Shown: positions 46,040 to 55,609, numbered from the stretch's first letter. The stretch: 64,000 bases of DNA from Gallibacterium melopsittaci (GCF_042433085.1 NZ_JBHLWA010000049.1:184299-248298), one strand, 5' to 3'. Program-made: numbers and translations. Notes: generated by a model not told the origin, from the letters alone.

Positions 46040-46371
46040 CAGTAAAAACTATCTAGAATGTCATTTTTATGTCAATTGCACTTAATCAAAAAATAGAGAT
46101 AGAAAAGTTAGCTTAGAATTAGGAAAGATTATACGAACTCCCATCCTCTCACACAACATGAAATTATGTATAAAAATAATTACAGATAGTAACAAGAACA
46201 ATAAAGCATGAAAAAAATCAATAAGTTAAAGTTAATAAAAATATTTATCGATAAGAAAAAGTACAACTTTTATAAGAAAAAGTACAAGAGATTTTTTTTA
46301 GAGAAGTGATAATTAATTAGAAAGAAAGGTTATTTTTTAACAAAAAACAATCCTTATTAGGTATAAATTGT
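46040..46371 (-). promoter_or_regulatory. Upstream region of the TPS operon with 16-bp direct repeats
   Basis: A gene-free, strongly AT-rich stretch between the tpsB start and the ompA terminator, which must contain the TPS promoter. It carries two perfect copies of ATAAGAAAAAGTACAA at 46251-46266 and 46272-46287, 21 bp apart, two turns of DNA, which suggests side-by-side protein binding. I could not pick a single promoter with confidence. No simple-sequence tract long enough to suggest phase variation is visible. Confidence 0.55.
46251..46287. repeat. Paired 16-bp direct repeats
   Basis: ATAAGAAAAAGTACAA occurs twice, exactly, with a 21-bp repeat distance. It lies about 255-290 bases upstream of the tpsB start codon. 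Confidence 0.9.
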
Positions 46372-46404
46372 AAAAATAAAATCCCAGCTTTCGCTGGGAT
46401 TTTT
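46372..46404 (-). terminator. Terminator of ompA
   Basis: AATCCCAGC pairs with GCTGGGATT across a TTTC/GAAA loop (46380-46401). On the minus strand TTTTATTTTTA follows. It lies about 26 bases past the ompA stop. Confidence 0.93.
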
Positions 46405-46429
46405 GAAATTGAACAAATAATATTGTTAA

Positions 46430-47491
46430 TTATTTTTCAACTGTTGCTTGGTGTTGACCACTTACAGACACTTCAACACGACGATCTGGTGCTAAGCAAG
46501 CGATTAATGCTTTACGACCTTTAACTGCATCACAAGTGTTGCCAGTTACTGGGTTTGCTTTACCGTAACCTACTGCTTTAATTACATCTGGAGATACAGA
46601 TTTAGAAACTAAGTAGTTAGCTACTGTGTTAGCACGATCTTGAGAAAGTTTTAAGTTATATTTGTCTGAACCGATACGGTCTGTATAACCTGCAACTTCA
46701 ACAGATGATAAAGTACCAACTTTAGCAATTTCTTGTTGTAAGTTGTCTAATGATTGAGCTGCTTCTGGTTTTAAGTTTGCTTTACCGAAAGCAAATAATA
46801 CATCAGAGCTTAATGCGAATTTCTTGTTAACAACTTCAACAGCTGGAGCTGGAGCTTGTTCACCTTGACCGAAACGGTAAGAAAGACCTAAAGATACAGA
46901 ACCAATGCTTGGGCTGTATGAAACATTATCAGCAAATTGGTTAACTTTACCTACTTTAGCAACCCATTGGTATTCTAAACGTGCTGCTAATTCTGGAAGA
47001 ATTGCATATTCAACACCAGCAGCGAATACTGGAGACACTTTTAATTTGTGTTTAGAAACTGTTTTAACACCATTTTCATGTTGTGCATAATCTGAACGGA
47101 TTAATGCTGCGCCTAAACGACCATAAACGTCTAAACCATCAACATAAGCTACTGGGTAGCTTGCTTTTAAGCTAAGGTTTAAACCGTGTGCAGTATGTCT
47201 TGCACGAACAGAATCACCTTGGTGACGTCTTAATTTACCGTAGAAATCATAACCTGCTTCAACAGCGAAATTATCAGTGATTTGGTAACCACCAAACACA
47301 CCGTAAGTTTCTGAATTACGGTTAATTCCAAAATCACCATCATATTTGCTATCAAATTGATTTACATCATAGTGGAATGATGCCCAACCAGCTTTCGCAC
47401 CAGCGTAGAAAGTATTTGCTTGAGGAGCTGCTTGTGCTACTGATACGAATGCTAATCCTGAAATTGCTAATGCGATTGCAGTCTTTTTCAT
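46430..47491 (-). CDS. ompA: OmpA-family porin (P5-like)
   Basis: A major outer-membrane protein of 353 residues. A signal peptide (MKKTAIALAISGLAFVSVAQA) is followed by an eight-stranded barrel to about residue 205 and a hinge (EQAPAPAVEVV). The C-terminal OmpA domain binds peptidoglycan (VEVAGYTDRIGSDKYNLKLS with its Asp and Arg, then LSQDRANTVANYLVSK). A disulfide-type cysteine pair lies at NTCDAVKG and LIACLAPDRR. In Haemophilus this protein is P5, linked to adhesion and complement evasion. Codon use is biased in the manner of highly expressed genes. A CRP-like site lies about 100 bases upstream. Confidence 0.96.
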   Translation of the reverse strand: MKKTAIALAISGLAFVSVAQAAPQANTFYAGAKAGWASFHYDVNQFDSKYDGDFGINRNSETYGVFGGYQITDNFAVEAGYDFYGKLRRHQGDSVRARHTAHGLNLSLKASYPVAYVDGLDVYGRLGAALIRSDYAQHENGVKTVSKHKLKVSPVFAAGVEYAILPELAARLEYQWVAKVGKVNQFADNVSYSPSIGSVSLGLSYRFGQGEQAPAPAVEVVNKKFALSSDVLFAFGKANLKPEAAQSLDNLQQEIAKVGTLSSVEVAGYTDRIGSDKYNLKLSQDRANTVANYLVSKSVSPDVIKAVGYGKANPVTGNTCDAVKGRKALIACLAPDRRVEVSVSGQHQATVEK

Positions 47492-47864
47492 TATAAAATC
47501 CTCTTGAATTTATTATCTATATTTAGATTTTAAGGTTTGTATTTACCATCAAAGACATCGTAAACATCAACCTCTCCCCAAAATAAATGAGATCCAGCTC
47601 ACTTATTCGGTGACGCATATTATCGCTATTGATCAACACAAAATCAAACCTTTATTCTATTTTTGATTAAAAAACACCCTTTTAAAGATTAAAAAATAAG
47701 CAAATGATGGTTGTTTTTTTATTTTTTCAAAAAATTTTGAACTGTTTTGTACTAAAACGCGCGATCTTTTTTGCCTTTCTTAACTTTCTAATTTTTTATG
47801 CTAGTATAAACTTCCATTTGTTCCTTTAATATCAATTAAACACAACATTATAAAGAGGCTTATC
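47492..47864. promoter_or_regulatory. Divergent ompA / ydiJ promoter region with CRP-like site
   Basis: A 373-base gap between two divergent genes. TGAGATCCAGCTCACT at 47588-47603 resembles a CRP site (four of five bases in each half). ompA is CRP-controlled in E. coli, which makes this plausible but unproven. The part nearer ydiJ is AT-rich with A and T runs. No coding sequence or RNA gene is seen. Confidence 0.45.
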
Positions 47865-50800
47865 ATGATCATCCCTTATTTAGAGAGCAAGCAACAGCTT
47901 GATCCTTTAGTCAATCAATATATTACCCAATTAAGGCAACAAGGATTCCTCGGAGATATTGCTTATCATTATGCGGATCGCCTTTCTCTCGCTACTGACA
48001 ACAGCGTTTACCAACAGCTTCCTCAAGCATTATTATTTCCAAAAGAAATTGCTGATATTGTTAGATTAACCAAACTTGCTCAACGGGATGAGTTTAAATC
48101 ATTGAAATTTACACCACGTGGTGGCGGTACAGGAACGAATGGACAATCGCTAAATAGTACAATCATTGTTGATCTCTCTCGCCATATGAACCAGATCATT
48201 GAATTAAATGTAAAAGAGCATTGGGTTCGAGTGCAAGCTGGTGTAGTTAAAGATCAATTAAACCGTTATCTCAAGCCTCACGGTTTATTTTTTGCTCCAG
48301 AACTTTCTACTAGTAATCGTGCAACTATTGGTGGAATGGTGAATACCGATGCTTCTGGACAAGGTTCATTAATGTATGGAAAAACCTCTGATCATGTTAT
48401 TGCTTTGCGTTCTGTCTTAATAAATGGCGATATTCTAGATACTGAAGCTATTGCCTGTGATCATTTTGCGGAAAATATTGCACAAGCGAATTTATCTAAA
48501 ACAGGAAAACAAATTCATCAAGAAGTTGAGCAACTCTGTCGTCAACATCGTGAACAAATTCTTACGCAATTACCTCAATTAAATCGTTTCATTACAGGTT
48601 ACGATCTGAATCACGTGTTTGATCAAGATCTTACACTCTTTAATTTAAGTCGAATTCTAACGGGTTCAGAAGGTTCTCTAGCGTTTGTTTGTGAAGCTAA
48701 ATTAAATCTATTACCTATTCCGCAATATTGTACATTAATCAATATAAAATATCGTTCATTTGATGCTGCATTACGCCATGCACCTGCTATGGTTGCTGCT
48801 AAAGCATTATCAGTCGAAACTGTTGATTCAAAAATCCTGAATTTAGCCAAACAAGATATCATTTGGCACTCCGTTTCTGATTTATTAAAAGAAGATGAAA
48901 ATACGCCAATTCTTGGTCTTAATATTGTGGAATATGCAGGAAATAATGAAAAATATCAGCAACAACAAGTTGCACAATTATGTCAGCGATTAGATCAAGA
49001 AATAGCTAATCAGCAAAATGATGTGATTGGTTATCAAGTTTGTACTGATTTAGCTTCTGTCGAAAAAATTTATGCAATGCGAAAAAAAGCCGTAGGCTTA
49101 TTAGGTAATGCTAAAGGTCGTGCAAAACCGATTCCTTTTGTTGAGGACACTTGTGTTCCTCCAGAAAATCTTGCCGATTATATTGCCGATTTTCGTGCTT
49201 TGTTAGATAAGCATCAGCTTGAATATGGAATGTTTGGACACGTTGACGCTGGGGTATTACACGTTCGTCCTGCTTTAGACCTTTGTGATCCTGAACAAGT
49301 TAAATTATTTAAATCTATTTCTGATCAAGTCGCTAATCTGACACAACAATATGGTGGTTTAATTTGGGGTGAACATGGTAAAGGGGTGCGAGGTGAATAT
49401 AGTCGCCAATTTTTTGGTGATCAACTCTGGCATGTATTACAGCAAATTAAAACTCTCTTTGATCCAGAAAATCGTCTTAATCCAGGGAAAATTTGTACAC
49501 CACTTAACTCAGATACCAAATTATTTGAAGTACTTTCACCAATGCGTGCAGATTATGATCGCCAAATTCCTGTCGCTATTAAAGACCAATTTAGTGGTGC
49601 AATGAATTGTAATGGTAATGGCTTATGTTTTAATTTTGATGTTGATAGCGTAATGTGTCCATCAATGAAAGTGAGCCGTAATCGTGTATTCTCACCAAAA
49701 GGACGTGCTGCATTAGTGCGTGAATGGTTACGCCTATTAGCTAATGCCAATATCTCCGCCGAACAGTTAGACTTCAAGAAAAACAAAATCAAATTAACTG
49801 ATTTAATAGAAAAGCTACGTTATCGTTTTTCTAATAAATATAAAGATGACTTTTCGCATGAAGTTAAGGCTGCAATGGATACTTGCTTATCTTGTAAAGC
49901 CTGTGCGAGCCAGTGTCCAATTAAAATTGATGTACCTGACTTTAAAGCAAAATTTTTATATTTCTATCACAGTCGCTATCCTCGCCCAATTAAAGATTAT
50001 GTGGTTGCGAATGTAGAAAATGTTGCCCCATTGATGGCAAAAGCACCTGCATTTTTCAATGCAATTACAACGCATCCTGTAATGGAAAAAGTAGCGAGAA
50101 AATTTATTGGTATGGTCGCCTTACCGCAATTATCCGTACCATCCTTACAAAAACAATTAGTCGAAATCAATTATCGCGACCGTTCATTAGAACAATTAGA
50201 GCAATTACCTTTGCAACAACGTGAAAAAATGGTCTTTATTGTACAAGATCCTTTTACCTCTTTTTATGATGCAAAAGTAGTAGCCGACTTTGTCCGTTTG
50301 AGCAAAAAACTTGGATTTGAAGCTGTAGTATTGCCGTTTAAACCAAATGGTAAAGCACAACACGTAAAAGGTTTTTTAACTCGTTTTAGTAAAACAGCTA
50401 CTAAACAAGCAGAAGTATTAAATCGTATTGCAAAACTTGGGATACCTTTAGTTGGTGTTGATGCAGCAGTCGTGCTTTCCTATCGTGATGAATATAAACA
50501 AATACTTGGTGAAAAACGTGGGAATTTTAATGTTCTTACTGCACAAGAGTGGTTATCTGATGTACTAACAACATATGAAACGTCATCCACTCCAACTGAA
50601 ACAGCACGCACTTGGTATTTATTCCCTCACTGTACGGAAAGTAGCTTATTGCCAAACAGTGGCAAACAATGGCAAGCCCTATTTGCCAAATTTGGTGAAA
50701 AACTGGAAGTCGTTCAAGTAGGTTGTTGTGGTATGGCAGGAACATTTGGTCACGAAACTATTCATGAGGAAACGTCAAAAGAAATTTACCAGCTTTCTTG

Positions 50801-50933
50801 GGAGAAGAAATTACAAAATAAAGATTTACAATATTGTTTAGTATCTGGTTACTCTTGTCGTAGCCAAATTAAAAGAATGCAACATCAAATCAGTAAACAC
50901 CCATTACAAGGATTGTTAGAGGTATTACATTAA
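47865..50933 (+). CDS. ydiJ: YdiJ-type FAD and Fe-S oxidoreductase (D-2-hydroxyacid dehydrogenase family)
   Basis: A 1,022-residue fusion of a flavin dehydrogenase and an iron-sulfur subunit. The FAD-binding PCMH domain (about residues 45-270) shows FTPRGGGTGTNGQSLNSTIIV. A C-terminal FAD-oxidase domain includes YGMFGHVDAGVLHVRP and IWGEHGKGVRGEY. The Fe-S part has CLSCKACASQCPIKIDVP near residue 670 and a CCG-type motif VGCCGMAGTFGHE near 950. E. coli YdiJ oxidises D-2-hydroxyglutarate; the substrate here is inferred. Only the ferredoxin motif expected for one cluster region plus the CCG domain is visible. The stop overlaps the next start by one base (TAATG). Confidence 0.92.
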   Translation: MIIPYLESKQQLDPLVNQYITQLRQQGFLGDIAYHYADRLSLATDNSVYQQLPQALLFPKEIADIVRLTKLAQRDEFKSLKFTPRGGGTGTNGQSLNSTIIVDLSRHMNQIIELNVKEHWVRVQAGVVKDQLNRYLKPHGLFFAPELSTSNRATIGGMVNTDASGQGSLMYGKTSDHVIALRSVLINGDILDTEAIACDHFAENIAQANLSKTGKQIHQEVEQLCRQHREQILTQLPQLNRFITGYDLNHVFDQDLTLFNLSRILTGSEGSLAFVCEAKLNLLPIPQYCTLINIKYRSFDAALRHAPAMVAAKALSVETVDSKILNLAKQDIIWHSVSDLLKEDENTPILGLNIVEYAGNNEKYQQQQVAQLCQRLDQEIANQQNDVIGYQVCTDLASVEKIYAMRKKAVGLLGNAKGRAKPIPFVEDTCVPPENLADYIADFRALLDKHQLEYGMFGHVDAGVLHVRPALDLCDPEQVKLFKSISDQVANLTQQYGGLIWGEHGKGVRGEYSRQFFGDQLWHVLQQIKTLFDPENRLNPGKICTPLNSDTKLFEVLSPMRADYDRQIPVAIKDQFSGAMNCNGNGLCFNFDVDSVMCPSMKVSRNRVFSPKGRAALVREWLRLLANANISAEQLDFKKNKIKLTDLIEKLRYRFSNKYKDDFSHEVKAAMDTCLSCKACASQCPIKIDVPDFKAKFLYFYHSRYPRPIKDYVVANVENVAPLMAKAPAFFNAITTHPVMEKVARKFIGMVALPQLSVPSLQKQLVEINYRDRSLEQLEQLPLQQREKMVFIVQDPFTSFYDAKVVADFVRLSKKLGFEAVVLPFKPNGKAQHVKGFLTRFSKTATKQAEVLNRIAKLGIPLVGVDAAVVLSYRDEYKQILGEKRGNFNVLTAQEWLSDVLTTYETSSTPTETARTWYLFPHCTESSLLPNSGKQWQALFAKFGEKLEVVQVGCCGMAGTFGHETIHEETSKEIYQLSWEKKLQNKDLQYCLVSGYSCRSQIKRMQHQISKHPLQGLLEVLH

Positions 50934-51364
50934 TGTCTATTTGGAAAAAAAATATTAATTTAGAAGCACTTAATCAAGCAAATAAGAATACAGCTGCTGA
51001 ACAACTCGGCATTGAATTTATTGGATTTGGTGATGACTGGGTAGAAGCAGCATTAACCGTCGATCAGAGAAATTGCCAACCTATGGGATTACTCCATGGC
51101 GGTTCTTCTGCACTATTAGCCGAAACGGTTGGATCTTATGCGGGATTTTGTGCTTGCGAGGAAGATAAAGGAGTGGTTGGTGTTGAAATCAACGCTAACC
51201 ATTTACGAGCAATGAAACTTGGTGAACGCGTTGTTGCTCGAGCTACTCCGCTACATATTGGTAGAACACTACACGTTTGGCAAATTAATATCACGGATTC
51301 CCAACAACGCCTTTGTTGCCAAAGTCGTTTAACACTTGCGGTATTAGATCAACGGGAAGAATAA
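50933..51364 (+). CDS. menI: Hotdog-fold acyl-CoA thioesterase (MenI/YdiI family)
   Basis: A 143-residue single hotdog domain. NCQPMGLLHGGSSALLAETVGS around residues 46-67 carries the family HGG turn and the catalytic Glu. VVGVEINANHLRAMKLGERV and ATPLHIGRTLHVWQI complete the pattern. MenI hydrolyses 1,4-dihydroxy-2-naphthoyl-CoA in menaquinone synthesis; other members act more broadly, so the substrate is inferred. It sits between ydiJ and hemH with one-base stop/start overlaps on both sides, so all three are translationally coupled. The ydiJ-menI pairing is also seen in E. coli. Confidence 0.88.
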   Translation: MSIWKKNINLEALNQANKNTAAEQLGIEFIGFGDDWVEAALTVDQRNCQPMGLLHGGSSALLAETVGSYAGFCACEEDKGVVGVEINANHLRAMKLGERVVARATPLHIGRTLHVWQINITDSQQRLCCQSRLTLAVLDQREE

Positions 51365-52344
51365 TGCAATCTAATAAAAAAATTGGCGTGTTATTAGTTA
51401 ATCTAGGCACGCCAGATGAAGCTACTCCTGCAGCAGTAAAACGTTATTTGCGCCAATTTTTAAGTGATCCTCGTGTAATTGATCTCCCTCGCTGGCAATG
51501 GCAATTATTATTAAATTTAATTATTTTGCCGAAACGAGCTCCTCGTGTTGCGACACTTTATCAAAAAATTTGGCAAGCAGATGGTTCCCCTTTGCTTGCA
51601 ATTAGTAAACAGCAAAAGGCTGCCTTACAACAACGCTTTCAACAACAGCAACAAAACGTTGTTGTTGAATTAGCAATGACTTATGGTAATCCATCAATAA
51701 GTTCTGCACTTGAAAAACTATATGCACAAAATATAGAACATTTAATCTTACTACCGTTGTACCCACAATATAGCAGTACTACCACCGCTTCTGTATTGGA
51801 TGCGTTTCATACTGCTCTACATCAACAACGTAAGATTATACCTTTTGATATTATCTTCTCTTATCATAATCACCCTTTATATATCAATGCATTAGCGCAC
51901 AGTATTCAACAACACCTCGCTGCAGATGAACATTTGATCTTCTCTTTCCATGGCATTCCTTTACGTTATCAACAAGAAGGAGATTACTATGCCCAGCATT
52001 GCCAACAAACAGCAGAAGCTGTTGCGGCACAACTTGCACTTACTAAAGAACAGTGGCGTTTATGCTATCAATCTCGTTTTGGTAAAGAAGAGTGGTTACA
52101 GCCTTATACTGACGAAACCTTAACGTCACTACCACAAAAAAATATTCGCAAAGTCGCAGTAATTTGCCCAGGGTTTGCTACTGATTGTTTAGAAACATTG
52201 GAAGAAATTGCCCAAGAAAATAAACGGTACTTTTTACAAGCTGGTGGCGAATCTTATCGTTATATTCCTGCACTCAATGCTAATTCAACACACATTGATT
52301 TGTTGTATCAGCTTATTTGTGAAAAATTAGGCGATAAAAAATAA
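51364..52344 (+). CDS. hemH: Ferrochelatase HemH
   Basis: HemH inserts ferrous iron into protoporphyrin IX, the last heme step, at the membrane surface. The 326-residue protein starts KKIGVLLVNLGTPDEAT. It has the metal-site histidine in HLIFSFHGIPLRYQQEGDYY and the acidic partner region CPGFATDCLETLEEI near residue 265. The ATG at 51364 overlaps the menI stop (TAATG); a start at 51313 inside menI is rejected. Together with hemCD in this window, it shows that the cell carries part of the heme pathway. Confidence 0.96.
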   Translation: MQSNKKIGVLLVNLGTPDEATPAAVKRYLRQFLSDPRVIDLPRWQWQLLLNLIILPKRAPRVATLYQKIWQADGSPLLAISKQQKAALQQRFQQQQQNVVVELAMTYGNPSISSALEKLYAQNIEHLILLPLYPQYSSTTTASVLDAFHTALHQQRKIIPFDIIFSYHNHPLYINALAHSIQQHLAADEHLIFSFHGIPLRYQQEGDYYAQHCQQTAEAVAAQLALTKEQWRLCYQSRFGKEEWLQPYTDETLTSLPQKNIRKVAVICPGFATDCLETLEEIAQENKRYFLQAGGESYRYIPALNANSTHIDLLYQLICEKLGDKK

Positions 52345-52363
52345 CCTTCAGTATTTATTTAAT

Positions 52364-52418
52364 GAAAATAAGGAAATTCAAGTTGCATTTCAGCATTCAA
52401 CTTAGCTTCCTTATTTAA
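52364..52418 (+). terminator. Long stem-loop after hemH
   Basis: AAATAAGGAA at 52366-52375 pairs with TTCCTTATTT at 52407-52416. Inside it AAGTTG can pair with CAACTT. AT-rich sequence with a TTTTTT run follows about ten bases later. It probably ends the ydiJ-menI-hemH transcript. Confidence 0.65.
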
Positions 52419-52537
52419 ATCAATTTTTTAGCTAAGTTGGATAGGTTCTATGAAAATATTGCTTACTTATTTAAAGAGGGGTTATTCAGTAAAGTTTTGT
52501 GTATAATTCATCAGTTAAAAATAATAAGAGAAAGCAT

Positions 52538-54316
52538 ATGGATTTATTAGAATTAGATTGGCAATCACTCGCTCCTACCTTCACAATTCAAACCGATAAA
52601 ATTTGTAATCATATTGATTTTTGGGATTTACAACCTCGTGCTACAGCAGCAATTAAGCATTGGCTCGCACAGGATGGTAATTTGTTAGTATTAAGAGGTG
52701 ATGAACAATTTAGTGATTTACAGCGTTTAGAACACTATTTATTACAACACTATTTTGCCGATCTACCTTTACCAATTAATGGTGTGCATTACCAATTTCA
52801 GTCGCAACGTGACAATGAATTTCCTATTATGGAAATGCGTACTGCACAAGCAGAAACTGACAATTTTATTCAACGTTACTGGGTAAAAAGTGCCGATTAT
52901 CTTGATCCTCAACACCTCTTCGGACAAATTTTACAATTAACTAATAGCGATAAATTGCATTTAGTTCCAGGGCTTGTGCATCAATTAAATGGTGGGATTC
53001 TCATTGTTTCAGTAGCACAATTATTAGCTCAATTTGATGTTTGGTTACGTTTATTAAGCCTGCTTCAACAGCAACAATTTCATTGGCATTTGGATAATAT
53101 TCTACAACGCCAACCTTGTGTCATTCCTAGTATGCCATTGAAATTAAAATTAATTTTAGTTGGCAACCGAGAAAATATTGCCGAGTTAGAAACTATCCAA
53201 CCTGATCTATACCAGTTAGCAGATTATGCAGAATTAGCCTCTTATAGTGAAGTTGCAACTGAACAACAACAATACCAATGGGCAGGCTATGTGCAACATC
53301 TCGTTAATTTAGAATTAAAAAAATCTATCGATCTCTCAGGAATCAATCGTTTATATCAATTATTAGTGCGTGAAAGCGAAGATCGACAACTTATTAGTAA
53401 TGCACCATCTCAACTTCTTCGTATTTTGCAAGGTGCATCAATGACACAACCGCAAGCAAATCATATTAACGCTGAAATGATTGAGGCCTATTATATCCAA
53501 CAATGTTATCAGAGAGACTTGTTACAACAGCGTAGTTATCAGAGTGTTTTAGCCGAACAGATCTATATTGCAACTGATGGGGAAGAAATTGGACAGATAA
53601 ATGGTCTGTCAGTCATTGAATACCCTGGTGTTCCTTACGCTTTTGGTGAACCATCACGGATTAGCTGTTTAGTCCAAATTGGTGAAGGTGAAATTGTTGA
53701 TGTTGATCGTAAAAATGAATTAGCAGGCAATATTCATAGTAAAGGTATGATGATTGCACAATCTTGTTTAAGCAATATTTTGCAATTACCAAGTCAATTA
53801 CCTTTCTCCGCGTCATTAGTTTTTGAACAGTCGTACACTGAAATTGATGGTGACAGTGCTTCATTAGCGATGCTTTGTGTTTTAGTGAGTGCATTAGCAG
53901 AATTACCTTTACCACAACATGTTGCCGTAACTGGTGCAATTGACCAATTTGGTTTAGTTCATGCTGTCGGTGGGGTTAATGAAAAAATTGAAGGCTTTTT
54001 CGCAATTTGCCAACAACGTGGTTTAACCGGAAAACAAGGTGTCATTATTCCTGCCGTAGTTTGCTCTCAACTAAGTTTAAACCGTGCTGTGATTGATGCC
54101 GTGCAAGCAGGTGAATTCCATCTTTGGATTGTTGAAGATGCCACACAAGCCTTACAAATCTTACTGCAACGAGATTTAATTGAGATGCCTAATACTGAAT
54201 ATCACGCAAATAATCGACCATTAAATCAACTAATTTTACAAAATATCGAACAGAAAGCCGAAACGAAACCATTACTATCGCGTTGGTTTTCGTGGCTAAA
54301 TTCAACTAAAAAGTAA
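52538..54316 (+). CDS. LonB-like (YcbZ family) S16 protease
   Basis: A 592-residue protein with a C-terminal Lon-type (S16) protease domain. The nucleophile Ser lies in EIDGDSASLAMLC (about residue 450) and the partner Lys in GGVNEKIEGFF (about 488). PVPY-type sequence around YPGVPYAFGEPSRISCLV starts the domain. The N-terminal region looks like a decayed AAA module; I see no Walker A (GxxGxGK[ST]) in it, as is typical of YcbZ. An extended -10 (TGTGTATAAT, hexamer at 52502-52507) is just upstream. The chosen ATG follows AAGAGAAAG. Pairing with fabA is conserved in enterics. Its substrates are not known. Confidence 0.88.
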   Translation: MDLLELDWQSLAPTFTIQTDKICNHIDFWDLQPRATAAIKHWLAQDGNLLVLRGDEQFSDLQRLEHYLLQHYFADLPLPINGVHYQFQSQRDNEFPIMEMRTAQAETDNFIQRYWVKSADYLDPQHLFGQILQLTNSDKLHLVPGLVHQLNGGILIVSVAQLLAQFDVWLRLLSLLQQQQFHWHLDNILQRQPCVIPSMPLKLKLILVGNRENIAELETIQPDLYQLADYAELASYSEVATEQQQYQWAGYVQHLVNLELKKSIDLSGINRLYQLLVRESEDRQLISNAPSQLLRILQGASMTQPQANHINAEMIEAYYIQQCYQRDLLQQRSYQSVLAEQIYIATDGEEIGQINGLSVIEYPGVPYAFGEPSRISCLVQIGEGEIVDVDRKNELAGNIHSKGMMIAQSCLSNILQLPSQLPFSASLVFEQSYTEIDGDSASLAMLCVLVSALAELPLPQHVAVTGAIDQFGLVHAVGGVNEKIEGFFAICQQRGLTGKQGVIIPAVVCSQLSLNRAVIDAVQAGEFHLWIVEDATQALQILLQRDLIEMPNTEYHANNRPLNQLILQNIEQKAETKPLLSRWFSWLNSTKK

Positions 54317-54445
54317 AAAAACTGCTCCGACCATTCAGCTAACAAGTGTAAGCCATTTAAAAAGGTTTTTTTCCTTGCTAGAATAGCTTACATCTTGTTA
54401 TTCCTTTGAAATAGGAATTTTAACGCTCACTTGTAGGAGAACAGT

Positions 54446-54991
54446 ATGCCGAACAGTAGTTCACAAAAAAGAACATTCACCGATCAAAAATCTTTTAGTT
54501 ATGAGGATTTATTAGCCTCTGGACGTGGTGAATTATTTGGTGAGAAAGGCCCCCAATTACCTGCACCCTCAATGTTAATGATGGATCGTATTATTGAAAT
54601 GGATGAAACGAAAGGGCGTTATGGTAAAGGTTATATTGAAGCAGAATTAGATATTCGTCCTGATTTACCTTTCTTTGGTTGTCATTTTATTGGCGATCCT
54701 GTTATGCCAGGTTGTTTAGGTTTAGATGCCATGTGGCAATTAGTTGGCTTTTTCCTAGGTTGGATCGGTGGTGAAGGTAAAGGGCGTGCGTTAGGCGTTG
54801 GCGAAGTGAAATTTACCGGACAAATTTTACCAACTTCAAAGAAAGTGACTTACCGTATCCATTTAAAACGTGTGATTAATCGTAAATTAATCATGGGCTT
54901 AGCCGATGGAGAGGTGGAAGTAGATGGTCGTATTATTTATACCGCAACGGATCTAAAAGTCGGCTTATTCCAAGATACAACAATGTTTTAA
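54446..54991 (+). CDS. fabA: 3-hydroxydecanoyl-ACP dehydratase/isomerase FabA
   Basis: FabA dehydrates 3-hydroxyacyl-ACPs and isomerises trans-2- to cis-3-decenoyl-ACP, the branch point for unsaturated fatty acids. The 181-residue protein has the active-site His in FFGCHFIGDPVMPGCLGLD and the catalytic Asp a few residues later in LDAMWQLVG. It then matches the enteric enzyme closely (GEGKGRALGVGEVKFTGQ). It is nine residues longer than E. coli FabA at the N-terminus (MPNSSSQKR), supported by a good TAGGAG ribosome site before this ATG. Confidence 0.97.
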   Translation: MPNSSSQKRTFTDQKSFSYEDLLASGRGELFGEKGPQLPAPSMLMMDRIIEMDETKGRYGKGYIEAELDIRPDLPFFGCHFIGDPVMPGCLGLDAMWQLVGFFLGWIGGEGKGRALGVGEVKFTGQILPTSKKVTYRIHLKRVINRKLIMGLADGEVEVDGRIIYTATDLKVGLFQDTTMF

Positions 54992-54997
54992 ATTTAC

Positions 54998-55030
54998 TGG
55001 TACTGGTTATACATGGCATAACCAGTACTT
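54998..55030. terminator. Hairpin between fabA and ruvC
   Basis: GTACTGGTTAT at 55000-55010 pairs with ATAACCAGTAC at 55018-55028, eleven perfect pairs with a seven-base loop. It lies between convergent stops. The plus-strand tail is TTACTTTTC, modest; the minus-strand tail has few T. A shared terminator is the likely role. Confidence 0.7.
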
Positions 55031-55598
55031 ACTTTTCTGCTTTTAGGCGGAAGCGTCCCCGACTATATCTCGCTTTTAATGGTATTGTATTTCCAGTTAA
55101 TTGAACTTGTCCCGCTTTAGCAATCTGCAATGAATATTGCATTGAATGAGCATGGGTAATCGCAATCGCTAACGCATCTGCCGCATCAGCTTGTGGTGAA
55201 GCCGATAAATTTAAAATCCTTGTTACCATGTGCTGGACTTGTTTTTTATCAGCAGAACCAATTCCAACAACAGTCTGTTTCACTAATCTTGCAGCATATT
55301 CAAAGACAGGTAACTGTTGATTTGTCGCTGCAACAATCGCAGCTCCTCTCGCTTGCCCTAGTTTTAATGCGGAATCTGCATTCTTTGCCATAAAAACCTG
55401 CTCAATCGATAATACTTCTGGTTGAAATTGCATAATAATTTCAGTGACACCTGCATGAATACGTTGTAAGCGAGTTGGTAAATCATCAACTTCCGTCCGA
55501 ATGACACCACTACCAAGATAAATAAGTTGTTTACCTTGTTGACGAATTACGCCATAGCCAGTTAAACGTGAACCGGGGTCAATACCGAGAATAATCAT
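55029..55598 (-). CDS. ruvC: Holliday-junction resolvase RuvC
   Basis: RuvC cuts Holliday junctions after RuvAB branch migration. The 189-residue protein begins MIILGIDPGSRLTGYG with the first catalytic Asp. It has Glu in LSIEQVFMAKNADSALKLGQARG, and the final acidic residues in SPQADAADALAIAITHAH. The C-terminal basic tail (RGRFRLKAEK) is somewhat longer than in E. coli (173 residues). It follows yebC in the leftward aspS..yebC-ruvC block but has a terminator before it. ruvA and ruvB are not in the window. Confidence 0.96.
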   Translation of the reverse strand: MIILGIDPGSRLTGYGVIRQQGKQLIYLGSGVIRTEVDDLPTRLQRIHAGVTEIIMQFQPEVLSIEQVFMAKNADSALKLGQARGAAIVAATNQQLPVFEYAARLVKQTVVGIGSADKKQVQHMVTRILNLSASPQADAADALAIAITHAHSMQYSLQIAKAGQVQLTGNTIPLKARYSRGRFRLKAEK

Positions 55599-55609
55599 AA
55601 ATTACTACC

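Noticed and set aside
46040..46371. Phase-variable simple repeats upstream of the TPS operon
   Set aside because: The region has short A/T runs only; no long homopolymer or tetranucleotide tract is present.
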